Shown here piece after piece: positions 35,633 through 43,692 of a stretch of 64,000 nt of DNA. The number at the start of each line of letters is the position of its first letter. Within the stretch, counting starts at the first letter, position 1. The notes beneath the pieces are model-generated. The model searched no databases and was not told the origin of the DNA. It saw nothing but the letters and a program-made list of their open reading frames with translations. Source of the DNA: Arthrobacter dokdonellae (GTDB lineage: Bacteria; Actinomycetota; Actinomycetes; Actinomycetales; Micrococcaceae); the NCBI RefSeq assembly GCF_003268655.1, contig NZ_CP029642.1:186001-250000 (forward strand), written 5' to 3'. The position numbers and the translations under genes are program-made.

Positions 35633-37318
35633 ATGAGTAGTGCAGCAACAGAAAGCAGACGCCAAGGAGGGGTCCCCCAGCAAGGAGCAAAGCTCAAGCG
35701 GCACCTGGGTCCCGTGGGACTCCTGTTTACCGCCATAGGTTCAATCATCGGCTCGGGCTGGTTGTTCGGGGCCTACAACGCCTCACAAATTGCCGGGCCC
35801 GCGGCAATCTTTTCCTGGCTGATCGCCGGACTCATGGTCCTGATGATCGGCCTTTGCTATGCCGAGCTGGGGCCAATGTTCCCCATCTCCGGCGGCGTGG
35901 TCAGGTACCCCCACCTGGTATGGGGCTCCTTCGCCAGCTATTCGCTGGGATTCATCACCTGGATCAGCTCGGCCGCCGTCCCGGCCATTGAGGTCATGGG
36001 AGCCCTGACGTATGCCACCAAATACGGACCGTTCACCATCGCCCAACGAGTATCCAACACCACGGTGCACACACTGACGCCGCTGGGCATCCTGATCGCC
36101 GTGATCCTGATGGCCATCTTTGTTGTCATCAACTATTACGGCGTTCGGCTCTTCGCCCAGATTAACAACGTCCTGGTGTGGTGGAAGCTGTTCATCATCC
36201 TGCTGGTCATCGCCACCTTCCTGGTCATGGCCTTCGGCACTGCCCAGATGGGAACGCTGAACAACTTCACGTCACTGGGTTTCGCCCCCTCCGGGGGCGC
36301 CGCGATCTTCACCTGCATCGCCACGGCGGGAATCACCTTCTCCTTCCTCGGTTTCCGGCAGGGCATTGAACTGGCCGGCGAGACGTCGAACCCCAAGCGG
36401 AACATTCCCTTCGCCATCATCGGATCCGTGGGCATCACCGCCGTCATCTACGCATTGTTGCAGGTGGCCTTCACCATGGGCATTCCCGAGCATGTGCTGC
36501 AAAGCTCCGGCAGCTGGTCGCATCTGGCGTTCACCAACGACTTCGGCCCGCTCGCAGCCATTGCCACCATGGGCGGACTGACGTGGCTGGCCTACCTGCT
36601 TTACGCGGACGCCATCATCTCCCCCACCGACACCGGCCTCATTTACACCACCATTGCCGCCCGCGTCTCCTACGCCCAGGGCCGCAACGGCAATGCCCCG
36701 CGCTGGCTGGCCCGCACCAACAGCCATGGCGTCCCACACTGGAGCCTCTTCCTGACGTTCCTGGTGGGCCTGGTCATGTTCCTGCCGTTCCCGAGCTGGC
36801 AGCAGCTGGTTGGCTTCATCACTTCCGCCACGGTGCTGTCCTTTGGCTCCGGGCCGCTGGTGGTGGCTACGCTGCGCCGCCAGATGGCCGGCCGGGCGCG
36901 TCCGTTCAGGCTTCCGGGCGGCTACACCATCCCGCTGATCGCGTTCTACTGCGCGAACCTGATCGTGTTTTGGGGCGGGTGGAACACGAACTTGAAGATT
37001 TTCATCACCATCCTGCTCGGCTACATCCTGCTGGTCGTCTTTGAATTCACCGGCGACCGCAAGAGCAAGCCCAAGCTCGACTTCAAGGCCGGCGCCATCT
37101 GGCTGATCCCATGGCTGGTCCTGGTCGGGGTGCAAAGCTGGCTGATGGACCCCGCCGCACACCCGGTCCTGTTCTGGTGGGCTTTCCTGACCAACGCGGT
37201 CATCACCGTGATTGTCTTCATCCTCGCCCTGAATTCGCACCTGCCCATCGCCAAAGTCCAGCAGTACATTGACGACGCCGAGGAGGAGTCCCGCGACGAG
37301 GAGGAGCTGGCCGTCTAG
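35633..37318 (+). CDS. APC-superfamily amino acid permease
   Basis: This integral membrane transporter of 561 residues has about 12-14 transmembrane helices. TM1 carries the APC glycine motif (FTAIGSIIGSGWLFGAY), where the substrate carboxylate binds. TM6 (FTCIATAGITFSFLGFRQGI) is followed by LAGETSNPKRNIPFAI, the conserved APC loop. The C-terminus is acidic (DDAEEESRDEEEL). The substrate is not predictable beyond amino acid or amine. The ATG at 35633 has an AAAGGAG ribosome-binding site. It stands between the tRNA and a short gene. Confidence 0.9.
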   Translation: MSSAATESRRQGGVPQQGAKLKRHLGPVGLLFTAIGSIIGSGWLFGAYNASQIAGPAAIFSWLIAGLMVLMIGLCYAELGPMFPISGGVVRYPHLVWGSFASYSLGFITWISSAAVPAIEVMGALTYATKYGPFTIAQRVSNTTVHTLTPLGILIAVILMAIFVVINYYGVRLFAQINNVLVWWKLFIILLVIATFLVMAFGTAQMGTLNNFTSLGFAPSGGAAIFTCIATAGITFSFLGFRQGIELAGETSNPKRNIPFAIIGSVGITAVIYALLQVAFTMGIPEHVLQSSGSWSHLAFTNDFGPLAAIATMGGLTWLAYLLYADAIISPTDTGLIYTTIAARVSYAQGRNGNAPRWLARTNSHGVPHWSLFLTFLVGLVMFLPFPSWQQLVGFITSATVLSFGSGPLVVATLRRQMAGRARPFRLPGGYTIPLIAFYCANLIVFWGGWNTNLKIFITILLGYILLVVFEFTGDRKSKPKLDFKAGAIWLIPWLVLVGVQSWLMDPAAHPVLFWWAFLTNAVITVIVFILALNSHLPIAKVQQYIDDAEEESRDEEELAV

Positions 37319-37341
37319 CGCGCCCGGATAGAATGGTGCGC

Positions 37342-37458
37342 ATGAGCCAGAACCTTCCCCCGCGTTCCACACGCGGCCACATCTTCGACGCCGGGAGAGA
37401 CGGCCACGGCCCGCTGACGCCCAACTGCCTCGTCGTGGCGAAGATCCAGGCGCGCTGA
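37342..37458 (+). CDS. Possible short gene or remnant, 38 residues
   Basis: An ATG at 37342 opens a 38-codon frame: MSQNLPPRSTRGHIFDAGRD, then GHGPLTPNCLVVAKIQAR and a TGA at 37456. The sequence is less Ala/Arg-biased than random shadow frames in this DNA and looks like a conserved peptide, but I do not recognise it. It could be a real small protein, or the leftover N-terminus of a longer gene. It lies 23 bp after the permease and 30 bp before the next membrane-protein gene, with no strong ribosome-binding site. Confidence 0.35.
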   Translation: MSQNLPPRSTRGHIFDAGRDGHGPLTPNCLVVAKIQAR

Positions 37459-37488
37459 CATCAAGGGCACCAGTTTCGGGGCACCACT

Positions 37489-39486
37489 GTGACGTCGTGG
37501 ATCGAGGCCGTGCCCGCTTTGGCCGTGACATTGCTGATCCTCGGAGTGCCCGGCGCCGCCGTCTTCGCGGCCCTGCGCGTCCGCGGCCTGGCCGCGATGT
37601 GCCTGACGCCGGCCGTTTCCGTTTCGATCGTTTCCGCCAGCGCCGTGGTGGCGCCCCTGATCCGCCTGCCGTGGGGGTGGCCGGTGGTGCTGCTGGGGAC
37701 CTGTGTCACCGTGACGGGTGCCTGGCTGGCCCGCCGCTTCATCCCGGCACTTAAAGCTGCCGGCCCAGGAAGCTTCACGGGCCGACGCGGGGCCAGCGGC
37801 TCCCGCGGACCAGTGCCGGCCGCCGCCATCGGAGTCCTGGCGGCCCTGGCCATGACCGCCGTGTTCCTGGTGGTGGTCTCACCCAGCCCCGGGCAGTTCA
37901 CCCAGGGCTATGATTCCGTGTTCCACCTGAACGCGACCGAATACGCCGTCCAGACCAGGAACGCGTCCTCCTTCTCCATTTCAAGCTTCATCCTGCCCCC
38001 GGGCAAGTCCGCGTTCTACCCCGCCGCCTGGCACGGGCTGGCAAGCCTTTTGGTGCTCCTGACAGGCATCAGCATTCCGGCGGCCATGAACGTTCTCACG
38101 CTGGCCGTGGCAGGTCTGGTGTGGCCGTTGTCCTGCGTGTTCTTCACCCGAACGCTGTTTGGGGAGAAGCGCAGCGTGCTGTTGGCCGCCGGCGCCCTTT
38201 CTGCGGCCTTCCCGGCCTTCCCCTACCTGCTGCTGCAATACGGCTCCGCCTACCCCAACCTGCTGTCCAACGCGATGGTCCCCGCCGGCGCGGGCCTGGT
38301 CCTGCTGATCATCCGCCCGCCCGCGCGCCCGCCGCTGGAGCCGGCCATGGCGCTGGCCATGGTCGTGCTCTTCCTGCCCGGGACCGCCATGGCCCAGCCC
38401 AACGGCGTCTTCAGCATCCTGCTGGTCCTCACTCCGTTGCTCGTCCACCGGGTCTTTCTGTGGCTGCGCAGGGGATTCCGGCGGGGCCCGCGCCGTGGTT
38501 GGGCCCTGACCGCCGCGCTGGCTGCCTGCGTGGCCGCCGCGGCCGGCGTCCTGCTGTCCCTGCCACAGTTTAGAAGTCTTTTCAACTACACCAGCCCGGC
38601 GTTCCTGCCCTTCTGGCTGGCGCTGGTGCGCAACGTCACCCACGCCCCGGACCCCATCTGGTTCCCCGCCGTCGCCCTGACGCTGCTGGCGCTGTACGGT
38701 GCGTGGACCGCGGCCAGGGTGCACGGAATGCGCTGGCTGCCGGCATCGCTGCTGCTGCTCAGCTTCACCTACCCCCTGGCCGCCGGAACCAACCTGCCCG
38801 TCGCCAACGTGGTCATGGCCCCGTGGTGGGACAACCCCGAGCGCATTGCGGCCCTGATGCCGCTGGCCGCCGTCCCGCTGGCCGCCCTGGGGCTGGGCCG
38901 GTTGCTCGACCGGGTCCGGGCCAGGCGCTTCCGCTTGGTCTCCACCCGCAAGGGAACGACGACGGCGGCAGCGGTCCTCGCCGTCGTCCTCGCCTTCTCC
39001 AACCCGGGCTTTTGGCAGATGGCCGGCGCGGTGGGGCAGATATACAACGTCCCGCCCCAGCCGGACAGGCTGGCCCAGGTGGACGCGCAGGAGCTGTCGC
39101 TGATCCGCCGGCTCGACACGCTCACCACGTCCCGGGACGTCATTGCCAACAACCCGTACAACGGTTCGGCGCTGGCCATGGCGCTGGCGGGCCGGCACAT
39201 GCTCTTCCCCTACAGTTCCCAAGGCGACCTCACCGCGGACCAGTACACGCTGCGCTTCTGGCTCAACCGGGTGGGCAGCGACCAGGCCGTGTGTGCTGCG
39301 GCCAAGCGCCTGGGCGTGACCTACCTGCTGGACTTCGGCACGGACTACATCCCGGCGTTTGACAACCCGAAGTCGTTGTATCCCGGCGTCACCCTGGCTG
39401 GCGGCACCGAGGGCTTCACCCTGGTGGCCAGGGAAGGGCATGCCTCGCTGTACAAGCTCACGCTGTGCGGAGGGGTGCCGATGTAG
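37489..39486 (+). CDS. Polytopic membrane protein, DUF6541-like (GT-C-like layout)
   Basis: This protein has 665 residues from the GTG at 37489, with roughly 12 or more hydrophobic segments and a short extracytoplasmic C-terminal domain (about 510-665). The first large loop has QGYDSVFHLNATEYAVQTRN, and later GKSAFYPAAWHGLASLLV. An acidic residue in the first loop and such aromatic motifs resemble GT-C glycosyltransferases and the DUF6541 family. The catalytic role is not established. The soluble tail contains two Cys (QAVCAAAKR and KLTLCG). Possible function: cell-envelope polysaccharide assembly. Confidence 0.72.
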   Translation: MTSWIEAVPALAVTLLILGVPGAAVFAALRVRGLAAMCLTPAVSVSIVSASAVVAPLIRLPWGWPVVLLGTCVTVTGAWLARRFIPALKAAGPGSFTGRRGASGSRGPVPAAAIGVLAALAMTAVFLVVVSPSPGQFTQGYDSVFHLNATEYAVQTRNASSFSISSFILPPGKSAFYPAAWHGLASLLVLLTGISIPAAMNVLTLAVAGLVWPLSCVFFTRTLFGEKRSVLLAAGALSAAFPAFPYLLLQYGSAYPNLLSNAMVPAGAGLVLLIIRPPARPPLEPAMALAMVVLFLPGTAMAQPNGVFSILLVLTPLLVHRVFLWLRRGFRRGPRRGWALTAALAACVAAAAGVLLSLPQFRSLFNYTSPAFLPFWLALVRNVTHAPDPIWFPAVALTLLALYGAWTAARVHGMRWLPASLLLLSFTYPLAAGTNLPVANVVMAPWWDNPERIAALMPLAAVPLAALGLGRLLDRVRARRFRLVSTRKGTTTAAAVLAVVLAFSNPGFWQMAGAVGQIYNVPPQPDRLAQVDAQELSLIRRLDTLTTSRDVIANNPYNGSALAMALAGRHMLFPYSSQGDLTADQYTLRFWLNRVGSDQAVCAAAKRLGVTYLLDFGTDYIPAFDNPKSLYPGVTLAGGTEGFTLVAREGHASLYKLTLCGGVPM

Positions 39487-39649
39487 CCCTTCACGGACCG
39501 CCGGAAGCAGAAGGAGCCCCCGTCGCCGGAAGCATCGTCAACAATTCCGGTTGACAACATCTGTAGCGGGTTAACACAAACTAGTCATAGCGCATAGAGT
39601 TGACATTAATATTTGCATCGACATGGTGGTTTGCAAGAGGAGCAGCATA

Positions 39650-40912
39650 GTGGGCAGCAGTTTTGGTGACCGTCTCCGGCAGGAGCGCCTGGCGCGGAGC
39701 CTGACCCAGGCGGAACTGGGCGGGGCCCTGTACTCGGCCAGCTACATTTCCCTGCTTGAAAACGGGCGGCGCGAGCCCACCGTTGAAATTATCAAGCAGC
39801 TTTCACGCCAGCTGCAGCTGGCCCCGCATTCCATCGAGGAGTGGGCGCAGCCCGTCTCCACGGAGGAGAGCAGCTACCTCATTGCCTCACTCTATGCCCG
39901 CCAGTGCTGGGACACCCGCGACTACGTAGGCGCAGCCCAAAGCGCAGGCACCGCGGCGGAAAAGGCCCTCGCCAGCCACGACTCGGTCACCTGGTGGAAC
40001 ATGTCCTACCTGCAGGCGAACGCGCTGCTGCGCTGCGGCGGCCAGGAAGACGCCCTGGAGGTCCTGCAAAAACTGCTCAGCCACGCCCTGACCGCGGACA
40101 GCGACGCGCTGACGCTGCGCACCCGGCAAACCATGTCCGCCGCCCTGTTGAGCCTGGGCCGCCTGCCCGAGGCAATCGAGCAGGCCACGCTCGCGGTCGA
40201 AATAGGTTCAGGGGACACCGACGAGGAATACGCCGCCTACCTCATCGGCCTGCAGACGCTGGTGGGGGCCCTCGCCGAAGCAGGCGACCTTGAAGGGGCC
40301 TGGCAGCACTGCCTGACCCTGGCGGATGCCGTCACCGAATCCACGCCGCCGCAGCTGGCCGGGGAAATCCATTGGGTGATCGGCAATGTGGCGTTCATCC
40401 GCCATGACGTCAACCGGGGCCTGTTCCACCACGCACAGGCAGGCCGACTCCTCTCCCCCACCCAGGACCTTTCCCGCTGGGCCCAGTTCAACAAGGCCAC
40501 CGCCTGGGTGCGGCTGGCGGCGGGCGTCGTCGAGCCGGCCACGCTGGAAGCGATCGAACGCAGCGAACTGGCGCATTCCGTGGTGGGCGCCACCCGCACC
40601 GAAGCCCTGGAGGTTTCCCTGCTGCGGGCCCGGTGGCTCTACCTCAACGGCGACATGGCCGCGGCGCTGACCCTGCTGGAAAGCATCGGGGCCGAGCGCG
40701 AGACCCTCGCCACGCATATCGCCGGCGACACCGCGCTGCTGCTGGGCAAGGTGCTCAAGGCGCAGGGCCGCGTCGAGGACGCCTTGGCCGCCTTCAACGA
40801 TGCCAAGGCCATGTTCACGGATGCCGGGGCCACGGACAGGATTTCCCAGGCCATGGAAAGCATTGTGGACATCGAGTCGCTGCGCCGCTCCGGCACCCTG
40901 GGCGGCAGCTAA
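39650..40912 (+). CDS. XRE-family regulator with TPR-like helical repeats
   Basis: This protein has 420 residues from the GTG at 39650, chosen because AGAGGAG lies 7 bases upstream; an ATG at 39623 is also in frame. An N-terminal HTH_3 domain (FGDRLRQERLARSLTQAELG, then ALYSASYISLLENGRREPT) is followed by about 340 residues of alpha-helical pairs resembling tetratricopeptide repeats (e.g. GAWQHCLTLADAV, GRVEDALAAFNDAKAMF). This layout resembles peptide- or protein-responsive regulators. It converges with purC; stops overlap by 4 bp. The upstream 163 bp are AT-richer than the surroundings and contain TTGACA-like -35 candidates. Confidence 0.87.
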   Translation: MGSSFGDRLRQERLARSLTQAELGGALYSASYISLLENGRREPTVEIIKQLSRQLQLAPHSIEEWAQPVSTEESSYLIASLYARQCWDTRDYVGAAQSAGTAAEKALASHDSVTWWNMSYLQANALLRCGGQEDALEVLQKLLSHALTADSDALTLRTRQTMSAALLSLGRLPEAIEQATLAVEIGSGDTDEEYAAYLIGLQTLVGALAEAGDLEGAWQHCLTLADAVTESTPPQLAGEIHWVIGNVAFIRHDVNRGLFHHAQAGRLLSPTQDLSRWAQFNKATAWVRLAAGVVEPATLEAIERSELAHSVVGATRTEALEVSLLRARWLYLNGDMAAALTLLESIGAERETLATHIAGDTALLLGKVLKAQGRVEDALAAFNDAKAMFTDAGATDRISQAMESIVDIESLRRSGTLGGS

Positions 40913-42132
40913 CTGAACGCGGCGCCGGTAAGTCGCTGGTACGCCTCAACGTAGCGTCCCCGGGTGCGTTCGACGACGTCGGCTGGCAGCCGCGGCGGAG
41001 GCGTTTCGCCGTTCTTGTCCCAGCCGGATTCCGGACCAACCAGCCAGTCGCGCACATACTGCTTGTCGAAGCTGGGTTGGGCCCGGCCCGGCTTCCAGAG
41101 CTGCGCATCCCAAAAGCGGGAGGAATCCGGCGTGAGGACCTCGTCGCCGAGGGTGACTTCGCCGGTCGCGGGATCCGTGCCGAACTCCACCTTGGTGTCA
41201 GCCAGGATGATGCCGCGCCCGCGCGCAATCTCCTCCGCCCTCGCATAGATGCCCAGCGTCAGGCGGCGCAGGGTGCCGGCCGCTTCGGCGCCAACGGTAC
41301 CGGCCATGGTTTCAAAGGTGATGTTTTCGTCGTGCGTGCCCACCTCCGCCTTGGCCGACGGCGTGAAGATGGCCGGCTCCAGCCGGGATCCGTCCTGCAG
41401 GCCGGCCGGCAGCGGCAACGCGCATACCGTCTGCCGCTGGCGGTACTCCAGCAGCCCCGATCCGGTCAGGTAGCCGCGCGCGATGCATTCGATGGGGAAC
41501 ATCTCCAGCTTTTTGCAGACCATGGCCCGGCCGGCGACTTCCACCGGCACCCCGTCCTCCACCGTCGTGGCCACCAGGTGGTTGGGGACGTCGAGCTGTT
41601 CGAACCACCACAGGCTCAGCTGCGTCAGGATGCGTCCCTTGTCCGGGATTTCGGTGGCCAGGATGTTGTCAAAGGCGCTGATCCTGTCGCTGGCGACCAC
41701 CAGCACCACGTCGCTGCGCCCGGCGAACGGGTGCCCGCCGGCTGGGCTCGGCGAACCCTGGGTCTCGACAGTCGCATCAGGGCCCACAGCGGCGAGGGTC
41801 CCGGAGCGAGCGCGCGAGCTTCGGGCCGCATCAGGGCCCACAGCGGCGAGGGTCCCGGAGGGAGCTTGCGAGCTCCGGGCCGCATCAGGGCCCACAGCGG
41901 CGAGGGTCCCGGAGCGAGCTTGCGAGCTCCGGGCCGCATCAGGGCCCACAGCGGCGAGGGTCCCGGAGCGAGCTTGCGAGCTCCGGGCCGCATCAGGGCC
42001 CACAGCGGCGAGGGTCCCGGAGCGAGCTTGCGAGCTTCGGGAGCCGCTGGGGACGTAGAGGTCGCGGACCTTGCCGGAGTAGACGTGTTCCCAGCCGGGC
42101 AGGGTAGGGGCGGTGGTTGGTGCCGAAGTCAT
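40909..42132 (-). CDS. purC: SAICAR synthetase with in-frame array of five 18-residue repeats
   Basis: PurC joins CAIR and aspartate using ATP in purine synthesis. The ATG at 42132 has AAGGAAC upstream. Residues 13-28 (GWEHVYSGKVRDLYVP) are the normal N-terminus with the ATP-binding Gly/Lys segment. The family sequence resumes at about 140 with SDVVLVVASDRISAFDNIL. Between them lie about 110 extra residues, five copies of an 18-residue unit containing SGTLAAVGPDA, encoded by five 54-bp palindromic DNA units. The remaining motifs (DKGRILTQLSLWWFEQL, EVGTHDENITFE, LADTKVEFGTDP) look intact. At 407 residues it is about 110 longer than usual. The insertion is at a turn between the first strands, so activity may be kept. 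It follows purD by 10 bp. Confidence 0.92.
   Translation of the reverse strand: MTSAPTTAPTLPGWEHVYSGKVRDLYVPSGSRSSQARSGTLAAVGPDAARSSQARSGTLAAVGPDAARSSQARSGTLAAVGPDAARSSQAPSGTLAAVGPDAARSSRARSGTLAAVGPDATVETQGSPSPAGGHPFAGRSDVVLVVASDRISAFDNILATEIPDKGRILTQLSLWWFEQLDVPNHLVATTVEDGVPVEVAGRAMVCKKLEMFPIECIARGYLTGSGLLEYRQRQTVCALPLPAGLQDGSRLEPAIFTPSAKAEVGTHDENITFETMAGTVGAEAAGTLRRLTLGIYARAEEIARGRGIILADTKVEFGTDPATGEVTLGDEVLTPDSSRFWDAQLWKPGRAQPSFDKQYVRDWLVGPESGWDKNGETPPPRLPADVVERTRGRYVEAYQRLTGAAFS
41774..42043. repeat. Five 54-bp palindromic units inside purC
   Basis: Units start at 41774, 41828, 41882, 41936 and 41990 and differ at a few positions. Each unit contains GGGCCCACAGCGGCGAGGG, then CCCGGAGC and its inverse GCTCCGGG around GAGCTTGCGA, so a hairpin can form. 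After the last unit the sequence GGGAGCCGCTGGGGA follows, which completes an outer stem with AGCGGC. The same core and the same ending occur in the array at 51329-51432. A fragment of the GGTCTCGACAG repeat adjoins at 41761. Confidence 0.92.
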
Positions 42133-42142
42133 CTGGTGTTCC

Positions 42143-43435
42143 TTACGCCTGGGCGGCCGTACCGGCCACGGTGATTTCGCCGCGCGCGGCCTTGGCTGCA
42201 ATGTCGCACCGGTACTGGCCGCCTTCGAGCGAGATCTGTTCCATGCCCGCATACGCGCGTTCGCGGGCGTCCTCCAGGTCCGCGCCCAAGCCGACCACCG
42301 CGAGAACGCGCCCTCCGGCGCTGACGGTGTTGCCGGCGTCGTCCACGGCCGTGCCCGCGTGCAGCACATGGACGCCGTCCAGGCGGTTGGCCTTCTTCAG
42401 GCCGCGGATGCGGTCGCCGGTGCGTGGAGCGCCCGGATAGTTGGCGCTGGCCAGGACGACGGCGACGGCGGTCTCGGGTGCCCAGCGGAGTTCGTCGGCC
42501 TCGTCGAGCTGGCCCTTGGCCGCGGCAAGCAGGAGGCTGCCCAGGGGTGTCTTGAGGCGGGCCAGGACGGCCTGCGTTTCCGGGTCCCCGAAGCGGGCGT
42601 TGAACTCGATGACCCGGGTGCCTCGGCTGGTCAGGGCCAGTCCGCAGTACAGGACGCCGGTGAATGGCGTGCCACGGCGCGCCATTTCGTCGATGGTGGG
42701 TTGGGCGACTCGGTCGATGACCTCCTCGACCAGGCTTGCCGGCACCCATTCCAGCGGCGAGTAGGCACCCATGCCGCCGGTGTTGGGCCCTTCGTCGCCG
42801 TCAAAGATGCGCTTGAAGTCCTGGGCCGGCGCCAGCGGGACCACCGTGCGGCCGTCGGCCAGCACAAAGAGGGAAACCTCGGGTCCGTCGAGGTATTCCT
42901 CGATGACCACCGTGCCCCCGGCGTCAAAGCAGCTTTGCGCGTGGGTCAGGGCCTCGTCGCGGTCATCGGTGACCACCACGCCCTTGCCCGCTGCCAGGCC
43001 GTCGTCCTTGACCACATAGGGTGCGCCGAAGGCGTCCAGGGCATCGGCCGCCTCCTGCGCGGTGGCGGCCACCATGGCCATGGCGGTGGGGACCTGGGCC
43101 TCGGCCATGATGGCCTTGGCGAACGCTTTGGAGGCCTCCAACTGGGCGGCCTCGCGGCTGGGCCCGAATACCGGGATGCCGGCGGCCTGCACGGCGTCGG
43201 ACACGCCTGCGGCCAGCGGCGCCTCGGGGCCCACCACCACCAGGTCGCTCTCCAGCCTCAGCGCGAGGGCCGTCACGGCCGCAGGATCGTTGGCGTCGAT
43301 GCTGTGCGTGGGCACAATGGCGGCGATCCCCGCGTTTCCGGGTGCCGCATGGACCTCCGTGACGCTTGGGTCGCTCAACAACGATCGGACAATGGCATGT
43401 TCGCGGCCGCCCGGGCCAATCACTAGGACCTTCAC
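42143..43435 (-). CDS. purD: Phosphoribosylamine-glycine ligase (GAR synthetase)
   Basis: This ATP-grasp enzyme makes glycinamide ribonucleotide in purine synthesis. The 430-residue product has the family N-terminus KVLVIGPGGREHAIVRSL. The ATP-grasp core includes APYVVKDDGLAAGKGVVV and VIEEYLDGPEVSLF. The signature RGTPFTGVLYCGLALT and the metal-binding RVIEFNARFGDPE are also present. The GTG start at 43435 follows family alignment; no strong ribosome-binding site is seen. It lies 10 bp upstream of purC, giving a purD-purC operon. Confidence 0.96.
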   Translation of the reverse strand: MKVLVIGPGGREHAIVRSLLSDPSVTEVHAAPGNAGIAAIVPTHSIDANDPAAVTALALRLESDLVVVGPEAPLAAGVSDAVQAAGIPVFGPSREAAQLEASKAFAKAIMAEAQVPTAMAMVAATAQEAADALDAFGAPYVVKDDGLAAGKGVVVTDDRDEALTHAQSCFDAGGTVVIEEYLDGPEVSLFVLADGRTVVPLAPAQDFKRIFDGDEGPNTGGMGAYSPLEWVPASLVEEVIDRVAQPTIDEMARRGTPFTGVLYCGLALTSRGTRVIEFNARFGDPETQAVLARLKTPLGSLLLAAAKGQLDEADELRWAPETAVAVVLASANYPGAPRTGDRIRGLKKANRLDGVHVLHAGTAVDDAGNTVSAGGRVLAVVGLGADLEDARERAYAGMEQISLEGGQYRCDIAAKAARGEITVAGTAAQA

Positions 43436-43692
43436 GCTACAAGCGTACTTGGCTTGGCGTCCGGGTCCGTAAACTGCCGGTCCGCCGGGGACGGCGACCG
43501 TTCCGGGCCGGCCGCATGGCGTCAACGCAGCCTCGGAACCGCGCCGTAACAGGGGCTGACGGCCATTGCCGCCGCGAGGCGGACTTGATAGCTTTGCGAA
43601 TGGATGGCGCCCGTCCGGAGCCATCCCGGGAACGACAACCGAGCACCGGACCTTTCGGCCCAGGCGGTCCGCAACTTCAGGGGGACAGGTAC

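Noticed and set aside
41774..42043. Array of near-identical units as a CRISPR
   Set aside because: The units are contiguous with no unique spacers, lie in frame inside purC and have no cas genes nearby.
40633..42174. Long plus-strand open frame of 513 codons across the purC region
   Set aside because: It is antisense to purC; the length comes from GC-rich codon bias and the lack of stops in the repeats. No family resemblance was seen.
43366..43692. Upstream extension of the protease gene
   Set aside because: A proper signal peptide begins at the ATG at 43693; the upstream residues read as shadow over purD.
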